Position numbers and translations under genes: made by a program. The notes beneath the pieces are model-generated. The model did no database searches and was not told the DNA's origin. It saw only the letters and a program-made list of their open reading frames with translations. This document shows, piece by piece, positions 46,319 through 58,575 of a stretch of 64,000 bases of DNA. Where the stretch lies: positions 4,154,001 through 4,218,000 of the forward strand of contig JAEILZ010000002.1 of the NCBI GenBank assembly GCA_018873225.1. Direction: 5' to 3'. How positions within the stretch are numbered: position 1 is the stretch's first letter; every line of letters begins with the position of its first letter. This DNA comes from [Phialemoniopsis] sp. UDSM-2020. Its lineage: Eukaryota > Ascomycota > Sordariomycetes > Thyridiales > Thyridiaceae.

Positions 46319-49300
46319 GATGTCTGCCATACGCGCAGGATGGGAGCAGCGGCTTATGGAGTTTGAGGGTAAACGGGTGTGGGTAGCGATTTTGGTCTCT
46401 CTGCTTCTTACGGGCACGGGATGGAAAAGGACATTACCTTACCTGTATCTCCATTCAGCGGATGAGCAGCGTCCGAGTGAGAGTCTTTGTTTTGATATCG
46501 AGAATACCCTAGAAGATGGATAGGATGGTTCCGCGTCCGATGTAGTGGAATAGAACCACAACACCCGTCTGTCCCGCTTCAGCCTCCACCTAGGTGCGGC
46601 GTTTGCTTCTACCTGTTGCTTCGATGCATGTCCCTAGGCAATGAGATAATTCCCTAGGCAGTTGGATACCTTTAGGCAACAAAAAGTACCAACAATCTTC
46701 TCGCGCAAGGCGAGCAGACTTGCAGTAACGCGAAAACCTACTTCGTATGCATGTACAACTGTCTAGTCTAGGCTGTGCGCAAAGCTGCCCCCACTTGGGC
46801 GCGCGCGCTGAGTGATGAGTTTCACGGTGAGTCGGAGATGATTCTTCAGTCCGCCTAGAGCCTAAGAGGCAGGGGTCAGGCAGACAAAGTGGGCTCGAGA
46901 GAGCGCAAAGATAGCATCACAATGGATCCATTTGGGCTCCTATAGTCTCGCGGGGAAAAGCTTCCGGACGCGCGCCGCCAACGGGTAGACCCTCGAGGCC
47001 GCCGTTAGAGGAGTGGGCGAAGGATGGGAAAAAAAAGGGGAAAAAAGAGAGGGGACCCAAAACATCGACGGCGTCGTCGGATTATCGAAGGCCAAGAAAT
47101 TGGATCTTCTCTTTTTGTTGGAAGTGGGGTGGGCCTGGTGCGTCGCGCGATGGACTCTATGGAAATTAGCAAGTCGTAATTATTTCTGCAGCTCGAATGG
47201 AAGAGGATGAGAGAGTGAAGAGAGAGAAGAGAAAAAGAAAAGGAAGAAGCCGGTGGTGGAGCTTCGAGAAGGACCAAGCGAGATGGGTCTTCATCCCATC
47301 TCACCCTCCTTCTCGGGCATGAAGTCGTAATATTACGATCAATTTAATGCATCCCTCTAATCCGGTTTTATTCTCTGCATTATCGAAATTTCGATATTGG
47401 GATGGGATCCGGATGGGAAATGACGCGTGATTGTTTACGTTTATGCTTCTCTGCACACAGACCGGAAGGGCCGTGTTGTTTGTGTACATCCAAAGTGGCA
47501 CCCGGAAAGACCAAAATAGAAGAGAGAAGATGCAAGACGCTGAAGGCAATACGAATATTTCACAAGATGGTCGGGTCAAAGACAAGGCTTGCTAGGACGT
47601 GGTCGAGACCTTTTGCCAATGCCGCAGAGAGACTGGCATGACTGGGTAGGCTCTGTTTTTGACAGGTCAGGGTCCTGGAGCCCTCTTGGGTCTGGCTAGC
47701 TACTCCGTAAGGAGTCCCGTGTCAGAGAAAAACGCGAGACGTGTCGCAGATGTTGACGGCTCAGGGGAAACAAGGGGAAACAAAGGAAGGGAGATCTGCA
47801 GATGGTCTCCGTGTGGTCCCCTAGGGGTCCCGGACGATCGCTGCGCGCCAATAACAAAACGGCCTCGCAGGTTGTGCAGATCTGCCACACGATCAAGAGT
47901 CCGTCCCTTTTTTCTTCGGTCCGTCGATAATTGGGGGGAAAATTTGGGTCGCAAAGCAGCCAAAGCAGATCTCCAGCAGATCCCCTTCCCTCCCTAGGTA
48001 TCTCACGTCACCTGCCAGGCACGCACGCGCAAACACACAGGGGATCCCGTCTTGTTGTGATTGGGTACCTGGAAGCCAGACAGGTTGGCACGGTTGGGCT
48101 GCCGGGAGAGAGGAGACAAGGAGAGTTGCATTTGCGGAGCGACCGCCCCAATGGAAACCAATGGACAGGCCTGGTCTTCATGCTGTCCTGCCGGCACTCA
48201 GGCCTGGCAAGTCTGTGCGATTACAGGGCCACAAGGAAGACACACGTGAAGTTTGGGAGACTCCCCTGAGGGCACATGACAAAAGCTTGGCTCGAGTGGC
48301 TTGAGCATACTCCGTACGGAGGAGCGCCAGGGAGGTCGTGATCCAGACCCCGGATAACATGAAAAGCAAGTGCCACCCGAGTTAGAGGATTAACGTATCA
48401 CGAACGGGAGGGGACTCAGGCCACTGTTGGAAACACTGCTGTTATTGTTTTCTCAGGGACGATAACAAAGGCGCAGCAGACGTGGTTTTCTGGATAAAAA
48501 TGACGAAAGACAGACACAGTAGGCAGACCTTTCGACCCAGAAGGGGACCAAAATGTTTCAGCGAGAGACACACACGCACGCCGGTTACCGGCACCAAACT
48601 GTATTGGCTGGGTTTCTTCATCGTTTGACTCTGGAGCTGGAGGGAGTCGCTGGGGGACCATTTTTAACCGATCAGGCGTTGCACTAAAAACAGGGGGCAA
48701 GGGTAGGGAAAATGACATGGGCTTCCGGGTGGAGAACCAAAATTGGGAGAAAGAGGGAAAGAAAGTGGGTGCTGCCTTTTTGTGGAGACCAAACCCCTGG
48801 TTCGTCATGGGCAAAAGACGCGTCTATTACGTGAAGCTGCTTTCCTGATACGGTAAGCAAGTAAACAACGCGCGACTGCCACTCGCCTCACCCACCCAAA
48901 AAAGATTCGCCGCGCGCGCTGTGTTTCGCGGTGAGGGAGGAGCGTGTGTGTGCGCCCGCCCTGTCTATCGCACCACCTGCCAGCCCACCTTACTCTGTTG
49001 TATGTGTAGACGAGTCGCGCGACAGGCTGCCACTTCCTCTTCGCTGCTTTGCGCGCGCACTTTCACACTCACGCTCACCGTACCTGCCAAGCTTGTCCGA
49101 GGCAAATCGGTGCTGTCCATCCCATCCAGTGTCGTGTTCGTGTCTGTCGTGCCTTCCCACACACACCAAAAAGAAAACCGGCCGTCCCCTTTCTCTGCAA
49201 CGCCATCTCGACCCTCACTCTTTTTTTGCCACCTAGTGTCATCATCGTGTGCTGATCTCTACATTCCTGGGCAACCCGCCCTCCGCACTCACATTCTCAA

Positions 49301-50152
49301 CCTCTCTCCCTCTCCCACCTCAGACACCCAGACACACGCACACACACACCCTCTTACACTCGCACCAACACAAATCCGCACTGGCATCTTCTTATTCCGA
49401 CCTGGGCTCAGCCTAAGCGCTCTTCGCCATACCACTACTCCGTACGGTAGCGGACCGATCACCGTCTTGTCGGGGACCACGAGGACGTCACTTTTGGGTT
49501 GGCTTAGCTGTCTATCCATCTGTTTGTTGCACCGCCCGCTGCCCTATCGCATCGCGAGCGCCCAACAACACCACGACCAAAGTAAACATCTCGAACCAGA
49601 ATTCGCCACACAAGACGAGCTGAGCGAGCACTACTTCAGAATGTCCTAGAACAGACCGGCTCAACAAACCAGTCTTGTCTCCCTCTCTTCAAAGAAGGTT
49701 GCACTTCTGCCTTTCGCACACTTCTCTTCTTCCCAGGCTTCCAACTTCAGCTGGTCTCTTGATACAAGCCTCCCGCCAATGACTATCTTGCCCCCGGCGA
49801 CCTGATATCAGGCATTTTCCCAAACGACGAACAACCAACAGAAAACTTACGAGTCTCGGAACAGCGACGCAGCACAGCGCATATTGAAGCGAGGTTTTGA
49901 TTGCCTGCCCATTCCGAATGACAAACACAAACTTGGCGAACATTTCTGCCACGATTCTGAGATATATCTGATCGACTTTTGATCACAGCGGCGCAAATAC
50001 ATATCAGGAACGATTTTTGGACTTGTCGATATATCCTTAGATCGATTTGTTCAGCTGGTACTGCCCCTCAAAAAGGTCCAGTCCGGCCATCCGCTTCCAT
50101 TCCAGGGTCAACCGACCATTCATGATTGGACCAGAGTCCGTACATTCCAGCG
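46319..50152. other. Intergenic region and long WEE1 leader
   Basis: 3.8 kb upstream of the Wee1-type gene. 47013-47260 is strongly purine-rich. From about 48900 to 50150 the plus strand is pyrimidine-rich with CA repeats, typical of a long fungal 5' leader. A 215-codon ATG frame at 49002-49649 lies in it but is low-complexity Ser/Thr/Leu/Pro and probably not a gene. Short ATG frames occur at 49641-49649, 49779-49805 and 49918-49971. Confidence 0.5.
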
Positions 50153-50220
50153 ATGTCATACTCAAACACAAGCGGGGGCACATTGACCATCCCCTCACCC
50201 ACGCACGTCCACCATGTTGA
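50122..50220 (+). promoter_or_regulatory. Upstream ORF overlapping the WEE1 start
   Basis: ATG at 50122 opens a 32-codon frame that ends at TGA 50218-50220, passing over the WEE1 ATG at 50153 in a different frame. Its context is weak (T at -3), while the main start has G at -3. Leaky scanning would be needed to express the kinase if transcription starts upstream of 50122. Confidence 0.5.
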
Positions 50221-53200
50221 TGTTGGGGCGGCCGTAGTGCGATCTCTTAGACGGTCTCTGTCGCGCTCACCCTCAAAATTCAACCTCGCCCGGACGGCAT
50301 CGCAAAGCTCGAGCGGCAGCTCCGCACAGTCACCACAGGCGTCGCATGCAGAATTGCCTTGTTCGCCATCGAAATTCATCCCGGATACGACCCAAGCGAC
50401 TGCTTTTGCCGCTGGCACCGCGTCCCTGCCGCAAACACCCAGCGCGACACAATTCAGCCCTAACATCAAGCTGTCACTGCGATCCGCGAAACCCAAGGCC
50501 GCTTCAGCCAGGCCTTTCACCCGGACGCGTCTTTCACCCAAGAGCCCTCTTAAGCGACCGTTGAACGACAGCCCCGACACTGGGAACCCCGGGCCGCGCA
50601 TTTCTGGGTCCGCGCCTGTTCTGGGTCAGGAGAATAACGGATTCAACAATTACGCACTCACCTTCAGCGCCTCGGCGCGCTCAAATCTCGATAAGCCATC
50701 GCGTCATAGCATGCACCTGGACCTCTCCGGCTCATCCAAGACCATCCCGGGCAAGTTTCTGGACGCGAAGAGCGAGTTTTTGTCCCCCACCGCCAGTCCT
50801 TTGAAGCGAAGCGACGCAATCATGGACTTTGATCAAGCCAATTTCGGGAGCCCCGTGGCCAAGAGGCGCAGCTTGCACGGCATCTCGAGTTTGAGTAACG
50901 ATTTCAGCATCTTTGATCAGACGCCCCAGCCTGCCTCGCAGCAGCAGCAGCAGCCGTCGCAACAAGGTTTTGATATCCATGAGGATAGCGACCAGGAGTA
51001 TCAGTTGACTGGATCGTCTTTGAACTTGCGAGATCAGCTATCTTCACCGGCCTTCTCGATGCCGAAGCGCACGTCGTCTCTGCGCAAATCGACCCTGCAG
51101 CAGCGCCACGACCCTCGATCATCTTGGGGCAGGCGCCAAGGAGAGAAATATCTCGCCCAGCAGTCCAACGAGACAACCACGCCCAACCCGAGGGCTCGGC
51201 TGCGTGCGTCTCTGGACCAGTTTCTCTCACCCGATCCACGGGAGAGCCCTTTCACCTCGAGAGGCCCTCTGCCCAACCCCTCTGCCCATGCGATGGACCC
51301 GCCGCCGCACAAACCGCACCCGTTGTCCCGCAGCCTAACCACTTCTTCCTCAAACTCGAGTGTGCCTGACGAGTCTCCAACCCATTTTCCCATCCAGTTT
51401 GGCGACCGGCCGCGACCAGCGGGCATCTTTGCCAAGTCTTTGCCCTTGAACGCTCAGCGACCCAAGGAGCCGGTGCCGGTCTCAACTCCCCAGTACAAGG
51501 AGGCAAGGCCGCTTCAGTCCGTTTTCGCATCGACTGGTCTCGTGTCCAAGATGAACCGCAATCCCGAGCAGGATCCTGCCGAGCGAGAGGGTGGCAAGGC
51601 TATGATTATGCCGGACACGCCGTGCAAGAAGCCTTTCTACTCTTCTAACACGTATCCTCCTTCATCTGGAAGTGGCGGTGGCAGGAAAAAGCAGCCACGC
51701 CACTCCTTTGGCACTGCTTCTACTCCCTTCAGCACTTTTGCGCACCCACCGCGCGGCACATTCGGCAACCCGGACAGAGGCGTTGGTCTCTTCACGCTAA
51801 AAGGTGATCATGCCCGTAAGGACAGCCTGTTCAGCTTGGATGGTGATATGGATGTCCACTGCGGTATCGAGAACGACTTGCCTCCGACGCCGACAAAGTC
51901 GGTCCTCGCCAAGAGCTTTGCGACCCCTCAGGTTAGCACGACTCCAATATCAGTTCGAAGAATGGCACCGCCCATGTCAGCAATTGGTCGCGGAGGCAAT
52001 GACGATATGTCAGACCTTAGCTCTAGCCCTCTCGACCGTATTGGCAACGAACCGAAAAGCTCTCCTAGAACGCCACGGGATGCGCTGCTGCCACTCGACC
52101 CCAGCCGCCTGTCTATCTCCAATATCCAGGTCGCAGAGCACCCTGCTTCCATGCCTCCAGCCACGCCTACGGGAGGCCGTGACTCATTCATGAGCTTCGC
52201 CGAACGACGCACCAACTCCACTCCTGTCAACGGTGCGGGCGCGGGCAATGCCGACGACGTTCTACGGATCCGCTTCGAGAGTGTCGAGCAGATTGGCAAA
52301 GGCGAGTTCTCTGAAGTTTTCCGCGTACAAAGGGAGGAATCAAAGAGCATGCCCTTCATGGGGTCGATGACTCCTTGCCGCGGCGGCACAACTACGCCGG
52401 CGTCGACGATTACAAAGGTTTATGCTGTCAAGAAAACCCGCATGCCCTTCCTCGGGCAGAAAGACCGTGCCTCGAAGCTCAGAGAAGTGGAAGCTCTCGA
52501 AGCGGTGAGGGACTGCGAGAATGTCCTTCAGTACATCGATCACTGGGAGCAGAACAACCATCTCTATATCCAGACCGAGTACTGCGACGAAGGCAGCTTG
52601 GACAGGTTTCTCAAGATGGTGGGCGAATCAGGTCGACTGGACGACTTTCGAATTTGGAAGATAATGCTCGAAGTCGCACAGGTGAGTAAATGAGAAAAGC
52701 CGACGCGATCTAGCTGTTTACTAACATCGATGTAGGGACTACGTTTTGTACATGACGCTGGATATGTACATCTCGATCTGAAGCCGGCCAACATTCTCGT
52801 CAACTACGAGGGCCACCTCAAGATTGGCGACTTTGGTATGGCGGTGTCCCTGCCAGCGCCAAAGGGCATCGAGGGCGAGGGAGACAGGGAATACATTGGC
52901 CCTGAGATCCTTCGCGGGGAGTATGACAGGCCGGCCGATATCTACGCTCTGGGCTTGATCGTTCTGGAGATTGCATGCAACGTCTTCCTCCCCGACAACG
53001 GCCCTACCTGGGTCGCACTCAGAGAAGGCGACATGTCTGTCGTTCCGAGTCTGACCGGGAGTGAGTCTAGCGCTCTTGTGCGAGATGGCACCGGCATGCC
53101 CATTGGCGACATCTCTCCGATGGACGACAGCCTGGGCTGCTTTGAGTTCGACGGGGCCAGCAGCCGAGGATTCCCATTCGAATTCTCCAACACCTCGACT

Positions 53201-53491
53201 CACAACCCAAGCGATCTGTTCGGTACCAAGCGTACGGAACTGCAGAACCCTCCAGAGTTCATGACGCAGGCATCCGATGCCGGCTCGCTGGACAGCATTG
53301 TAAGGTGGATGATCGATCCTGAGCCTGCGATTCGGCCGACGGTCCACGAGCTGCTCGATGCAAGTTCTTTGCAGTGGATCTACTCTCGCCGCCGTGCAGC
53401 CGCTACCATTTTCGAGGGCAACTGGGGCCCGGCTGACCAAACACCCGACGTGCTGGTTTTTGATGCAGATTCCGAGATGACGGACGTCTGA
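50153..53491 (+). CDS. WEE1: Wee1-type protein kinase
   Basis: Exons 50153-52681 and 52736-53491 encode 1094 residues; the intron has GTGAGT, a CTAAC branch point and TAG. About 700 N-terminal residues are Ser/Pro-rich and full of SP/TP sites (SRSPSKF, SPKSPLKRP), as in Wee1/Swe1 regulatory regions. The kinase domain starts near 710: glycine loop IGKGEFSEVF (714-723), Lys760 in YAVKK, catalytic HLDLKPANI (855-863, Asp857), DFG at 875-877, and the Wee1 hallmark EGDREYIGPEIL (891-902). A long insert follows (about 930-1020). Wee1 phosphorylates the inhibitory tyrosine of Cdk1 and delays mitosis. The frame runs 27 bases upstream to a non-ATG codon; 50153 is the first in-frame ATG. Short upstream ORFs precede it. 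Confidence 0.93.
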
Positions 53492-54574
53492 AGAGCATTT
53501 CATCTCATATTGGACACCGTTTCCACTTATTTGGCACACGACCTGGGCCGTCTCGTCCCACGCTGGTTAGCACAGCCTCGAAGATATGGCGCGCAGTGTA
53601 TGGAAAGGTTGAAGAATCTTTGTTGCGCTTGAATTTGCAAGACACATTGGCTGGATATCACTGCCACAATGTGGAAATATCAATTGCCTTGCTATGTGTC
53701 CGCGACTAGCTCAAGACCGCGGACACACACGATTTACTCTTCTGGGTCTTGAACCCGGGATGCTATCATACCAAATCACTACCAACCATCGACACTCATT
53801 TGGAACTGCCTTTATCATTACACTCAGGTGTTTGCTACGATACAAGTGTAGACGTTGGGCTATGGAGATGTTTCGACTATTATTCGATAAGAGGAGGAGC
53901 TCAACTCATTGAAGAGACCTGTCTCGACGCCGCGGAGTCGAGCCGAGTCAGTACTACTAGGCGTGCTGGAGGCAGTATTATTGCCCAACGGCGCCGCGGG
54001 TAGGTCGTCGGATTAGTTGGTGGAAGTAATACGTGTGGAACATCATGTATAACAAAGGAACCGGCGCGCGGTCTGTGTTTTGTGCGAGAGAGTATGTGTG
54101 GTGTGTACGAGAAGAGATGGCTGGGACTTTGTTTCTACAGCGGAAGTGGGGGGCGAAAAGGGAAAGCGAACTTATTGGCATGGCTTATAGAGACTATGGG
54201 GAGCCCTTCTTCCGCCGTCGGAAGGGTAATGTTTATGAAGTTACGAGGCAAACGATATGATATAGAGCAGCAATATGATACATTGGCTCCGCCCCAAACA
54301 ACAACAGCCTCACACATGCACTTAATCCTTGATCTTTAACTCCAACTCCTTGGCTGTTAATTCCAAAGGTGTCACTCGATAAAGGACTTGATAATTGTCA
54401 TCGCCTACGTGATGTAGCTTGCTAATCACCACCATTCAACTGGTATAAGACATGCATAGACTCCTGTTTTAGGCCCCTTTCAAGGAAATCACACTGAAAC
54501 CCCAATTGCCCTACCCTGTAACGCTGAAAGGGCAGCAAGCACTCACTAACGAGCCACGCATAAAGCCAATACAT
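53492..54574. other. Intergenic region between convergent genes
   Basis: The 3' regions of the WEE1 and GCP3 genes. No coding frame or repeat seen. Confidence 0.5.
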
Positions 54575-57524
54575 CTACTCCGCAGCAGCAGGAGCCTTCC
54601 TCTTGCCACCGCCCCCTCCTCCGCTCTCCGCCCTACTCGCCGTGCTCTCTCGCGCCTGCTGCTGTTGTTGCTGTTGCTTAGCAGCCGACGACGTCGACGA
54701 ACCCGACGGGGCCGTCTTCTTCTTGAGCTGGTAGAACTCGTTGAAGTTCATGCTGACGCCGAGGAAGCGCAGGTCGGCGTCCTGCTGGTAGCCCAGGTCG
54801 CCGAGCAGGTGCGTGAGGCGGGCCTTGAAGGCCTGGCCGAGGCTGCGCAGGCGGTCCTGCAGCGCGGGCAGCTCCGACTCGACGGCGGGCGTGGTGCTGC
54901 TGAAGAAGGGGTCGTCGCCGCCTCCATGCGAGCCGGGCGTCGGCGTCGACGGCTTGCTGTTTGAAAATGGGTTATTCCCACCGGCGCGGCGTTTAGGAGG
55001 CGGCTGCTGCGCCTGCGTGTGGATGATGTCGGTCTCCTGGCGGCGCGTGAAGTCGGACACGGCCCAGCTGTAGAGCCCGTCGACGCAGTCGCGGTAGGCG
55101 AGCATGGTGCGCAGCAGCTCGCTGAGCTGGAGCATGTAGCTGTGGTGGTCCTCGAGGGAGCCCGCGACGGCGGCGAGGGGGACGCCCTTCTCGCGCGCCT
55201 CCCTTAGCTGCGCCTCGCGGTACTGGCGGCGCTGCGCGCCCAGGAGGCCCTTGTGCGTGATGGAGCGCAGGTACTGCGTGTGCGCGTCGACGAGGTCGTC
55301 GAGGGTGCAGTCCTCGCGGCTGACGGCGCGCTGCAGCGCGTCCCACGACGACTCGATGACCTCGAAGAGGATGTAGTACTGCAGCTGGCCGACAAAGTGG
55401 ACCATCTCGGCGAGGGTGCCGCGCGTCGTCTTCCACGTGCGCAGCACGGCCGGGTCGGCCGTCTGCAGGACGCCGCGCGAGCCCGTCATGCAGCGGCGCC
55501 AGGTCGAGGCGAGGGCGAACTCGACGCGCTTGATGCGCCAGAGGAAGTTGAAGACCTTGAGGTACTGGCGGTTGCCCCACTCGGTGACGACGCAGTCGAC
55601 GGGCGCGTCGATCTTGTACTCGAGCGTGAAGCAGTCCCAGCCGATGTCGCCGTGCGAGAGCTGCAGCATGCGCGCGTCGAGGCGGCGCAGGACTTCGGGC
55701 GAGTCGTACTGGGCGTTGGAGCCGCGGATGGCGTGCTCGAGCTGGGCAGTCAGGGTGTGACGATATTGCGCACCAGCAGGGCGGTCGAGATTGGCGGCAA
55801 GGGACTCCATGAGCAGAGCGATGAAGTCGCCCTGACCGAGGAGGATATACTTCTTGAGGGCAGCGAGGTGCTCGAACAAGTGGAACTTGTCCGTCATGAG
55901 GTGCATGAGACGCTTCATGGTGGTCTTGTAGGCCTCGTCGATCCAGGCCTCGAGGGTCGCCGTGTCACCATAACGCAGCTCCTTGGAGGCAGCTTTCGAA
56001 TAGTTCTCGACCCACTGTGAGTCGTTGCAGCTATGGCGGATGAAGTTGAGGGACTTGCCGATGAGGAAGACTTTCTGTGCAAAGTCGGCGCTGATGATGG
56101 ACGGGATCATGTCGTCGTCGACCTCGTACTTGTCGTTCCAGACGGAGCTAAAGCCCTTGGCTTTGGCCTCTTTCCGGCGCTCGTCGGCCGGGTTCTGCTG
56201 CTTGACAAAGAACTCTTGGTAGGGGTCAGACAACTCGCCGTCATATATCCAGTGCCTGAGTATATCGTAGAATGGTCGCGTAACGTGCACGAGGAGGCGC
56301 TCGGCGAAGGCAGCAACGGTGGGGTCGCCGTGGCTGGAAGAGAAGTTATGGATGAGAGTGATGAGCTGGCCGCCACGCCTGGTCTTGGACTCTTCTGCGA
56401 TGACGGACATCAGACGTAGGCCCATTGTGGCCTCGCGCGTCCAGACAACGCAGCGCTTGAGTGTGACACCCGCTTTGCCGATCCCATTGCTCGGTGCAGA
56501 TTCATCGAGAGCAGAAAGAGCACGGCGGATCTGTGCTTCCAAAGTCGCGACTAAGCTGAGATAGGATCGCAGCTCCCCGTTTATGGCAGCGCGTAGGCTC
56601 TGGCCCAGTAGTCCCTTGGCCGGCGAGTTGACGAAATTTGTCAAACCGCGGTGAAGTAATGAAGGCTCTGCGAGCGCATGTAATAGTGATATGATGGGTG
56701 CAGGAAGAGTGGGCGGGAGCTTGATCGCTTTGTCTTTATAGAAGGCCATGGTGGTCGAGTTAAGGCCCTGGAGGGTAAAAGGCAGGTCCCTCAGGAGGCC
56801 TGTTTCTGAGGGATTGTAGTTTGTATGATTGCTGGCTAGTAATGTAGACTTGAGTGAGACATCTCGTCTGGAACTGTCGTCTGCTTCGTCTGGTGGTGGT
56901 ACAGCTCCCTGAGCACCACGGGTGGCCTTCTCCGGAGGGAACTTCTTCAGCCCATCCGGACTGAATGCATCGTCATATGCCTCGTCCTCGAATCTTGAGA
57001 CGGGCGTCGGCACTTTGGACGAGCGCGCCTGCTCTGCGGTCGGGGGCAGCCCACGCTGCTGGAAGGGTTGTCGCAAAGGACTGAGAGGTAAGGGCTCGTT
57101 GGGATCGGGCGAGTCGGCCAACTGGTAGAGGAGGTACATGATGGCCCATTTCTGGTTCAGCACCGGCAGCGCAATCAGCATCGTATACAGATTGCTAAAT
57201 CTCAACGCTTTGGCTGGACTGCGCTGCAGCAGCTTCTTCTTTATCAGGTCATACGCATGATTGACGTCGGCTGCAATGGCGGGGCTATCAGAGCTGCAAT
57301 GACGGGGCAGCAGGCGGGCCTTGTTAGCTAGACTCGCTCATGGGGATATTTGGGAAGTATGACCGCGGGGGCGCGTACTTGAAGAGCGTGTTACGCACGA
57401 GCTCGAAGCACTCGTCGTGCCTCTGTTGGGCGACATCTTCGGTTTCGGCTGGGTCATTGGGGACGGTATGGGTGATTAAGCTGTCGATGGCATTGAGAAT
57501 GCGCGGATTGCTTTCTTGAGACAT
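54575..57524 (-). CDS. SPC98: Gamma-tubulin complex component 3 (GCP3/Spc98)
   Basis: Exons 57524-57379 and 57293-54575 encode 954 residues. The short first exon (MSQESNPRILNAIDSLITH ... CFELVRNTLF) joins through an 85-nt intron (GTACGC donor, GCTAAC branch point, TTGCAG) to SDSPAIAADVNHAYDLI, then ALRFSNLYTMLIALPVLNQ, a conserved GCP3 block. The N-terminal GCP region includes LLRDLPFTLQG; the C-terminal gamma-tubulin-binding region includes GDFIALLMESL, WDCFTLEYKIDAP, YLKVFNFLWRIKRVE and MVHFVGQLQYYILFEVIE. It forms the gamma-tubulin small complex with GCP2 at spindle pole bodies and nucleates microtubules. The C-terminus has a GGGDD linker and a Q7 run followed by a low-complexity tail. The first-intron donor is inferred and is the weakest junction. 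Confidence 0.9.
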
Positions 57525-58575
57525 GATTGCATCTTTGCAAGGCGATGCCAATAGGAGTAGATGCGTCCCAAGAGAGAGAAGAGACGGTATCGAGGGCCGG
57601 ACCCAATGATGGGTCGTTGACCTTGGGCCACAGCGACAACGAAGTCGACAGGGTTTCGGCGGGGCACAGCGTGGGATATCAAATCGCGACTTCGTTCAAA
57701 GACAACGTCAACCGCGTAGGCGGGAGATGCCAAAGAACCTGCTCGACTGAAAGGACTGCGTTCAAAATTGAAAATGCAAAACAGTGTCGTCGGCGTGTAC
57801 CAAGATATTCGTTTTCATGTACTCGTGTATTTGTGTGTTGGTGAGGCAGAGAGGCGTTCAAGTGGAAGGGAAAAACGACGCGCCCATTTGATGCTCAAAT
57901 CAACACACACGCGCACTAGATTGGCAGTCGTGCGGGCGGGCGGTGTGCCTGCTTCCAGGGATGCTGATGCTCGAATGCGGTGTAACTGGGACCTGGGGTT
58001 GATCGGCCAGGCGCCTTGGAGCCCGCTAAATTCAGGAACAATGACAACCTAGAATGATACGGGGAGGCCCTTGCTTGCCCTGTATTTGACGGGGTAGCTT
58101 GTACGGGTGTGCTTGCGGGAGCGGTGGTGGTGTACTAAAGTACCCGATACCGGCATCTTCAAGGTTGCCCTCCCTTTGTTTGCGCTGGCGCACTCGCCTT
58201 GTCCACCCTACCTCATGCCTGTAACTTCGCCAGTCAGTCTCCGCAATTTTCAACGACAACCGCCAAACTTGGCCCGTCGAACAACTGCAATCAACCGTCC
58301 GCAACACTTCGCCCATCCATTCTGCACCCGCATCATGCCGAATCCATCGATATAATATCGGCATCCCGATCGCATTCTTCTCTTTTGCATACCTATGCGC
58401 TCGATGATACGCATTTCCCCCGGCGCTGTGCTCAAAGCCTGCACGCGACGCCTCGGCTGCTGCTGAAGAACCACCAACCCTTGTGGCTGGTGCGGCCACT
58501 GTCACGCCTGGTGGTGCCGACAACCCCCCTCCCTCCCCCCCGGCCAGGCCACGCCGACAACATCAAGCCATCATC
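57525..58575. promoter_or_regulatory. Shared divergent promoter region, GCP3 / HFI1
   Basis: 1051 bp between the two start codons. Two short upstream frames precede HFI1: 58335-58355 (6 codons plus stop) and one opening near 58394 (about 23 codons). No other gene visible. Confidence 0.5.

Noticed and set aside
49002..49649. 215-codon plus-strand frame upstream of WEE1
   Set aside because: Low-complexity Ser/Thr/Leu/Pro product of a pyrimidine-rich, CA-repeat leader; no domain.
55253..56020. 255-codon plus-strand frame inside GCP3
   Set aside because: Antisense shadow of a GC-rich exon; the minus strand encodes clear GCP3 motifs.
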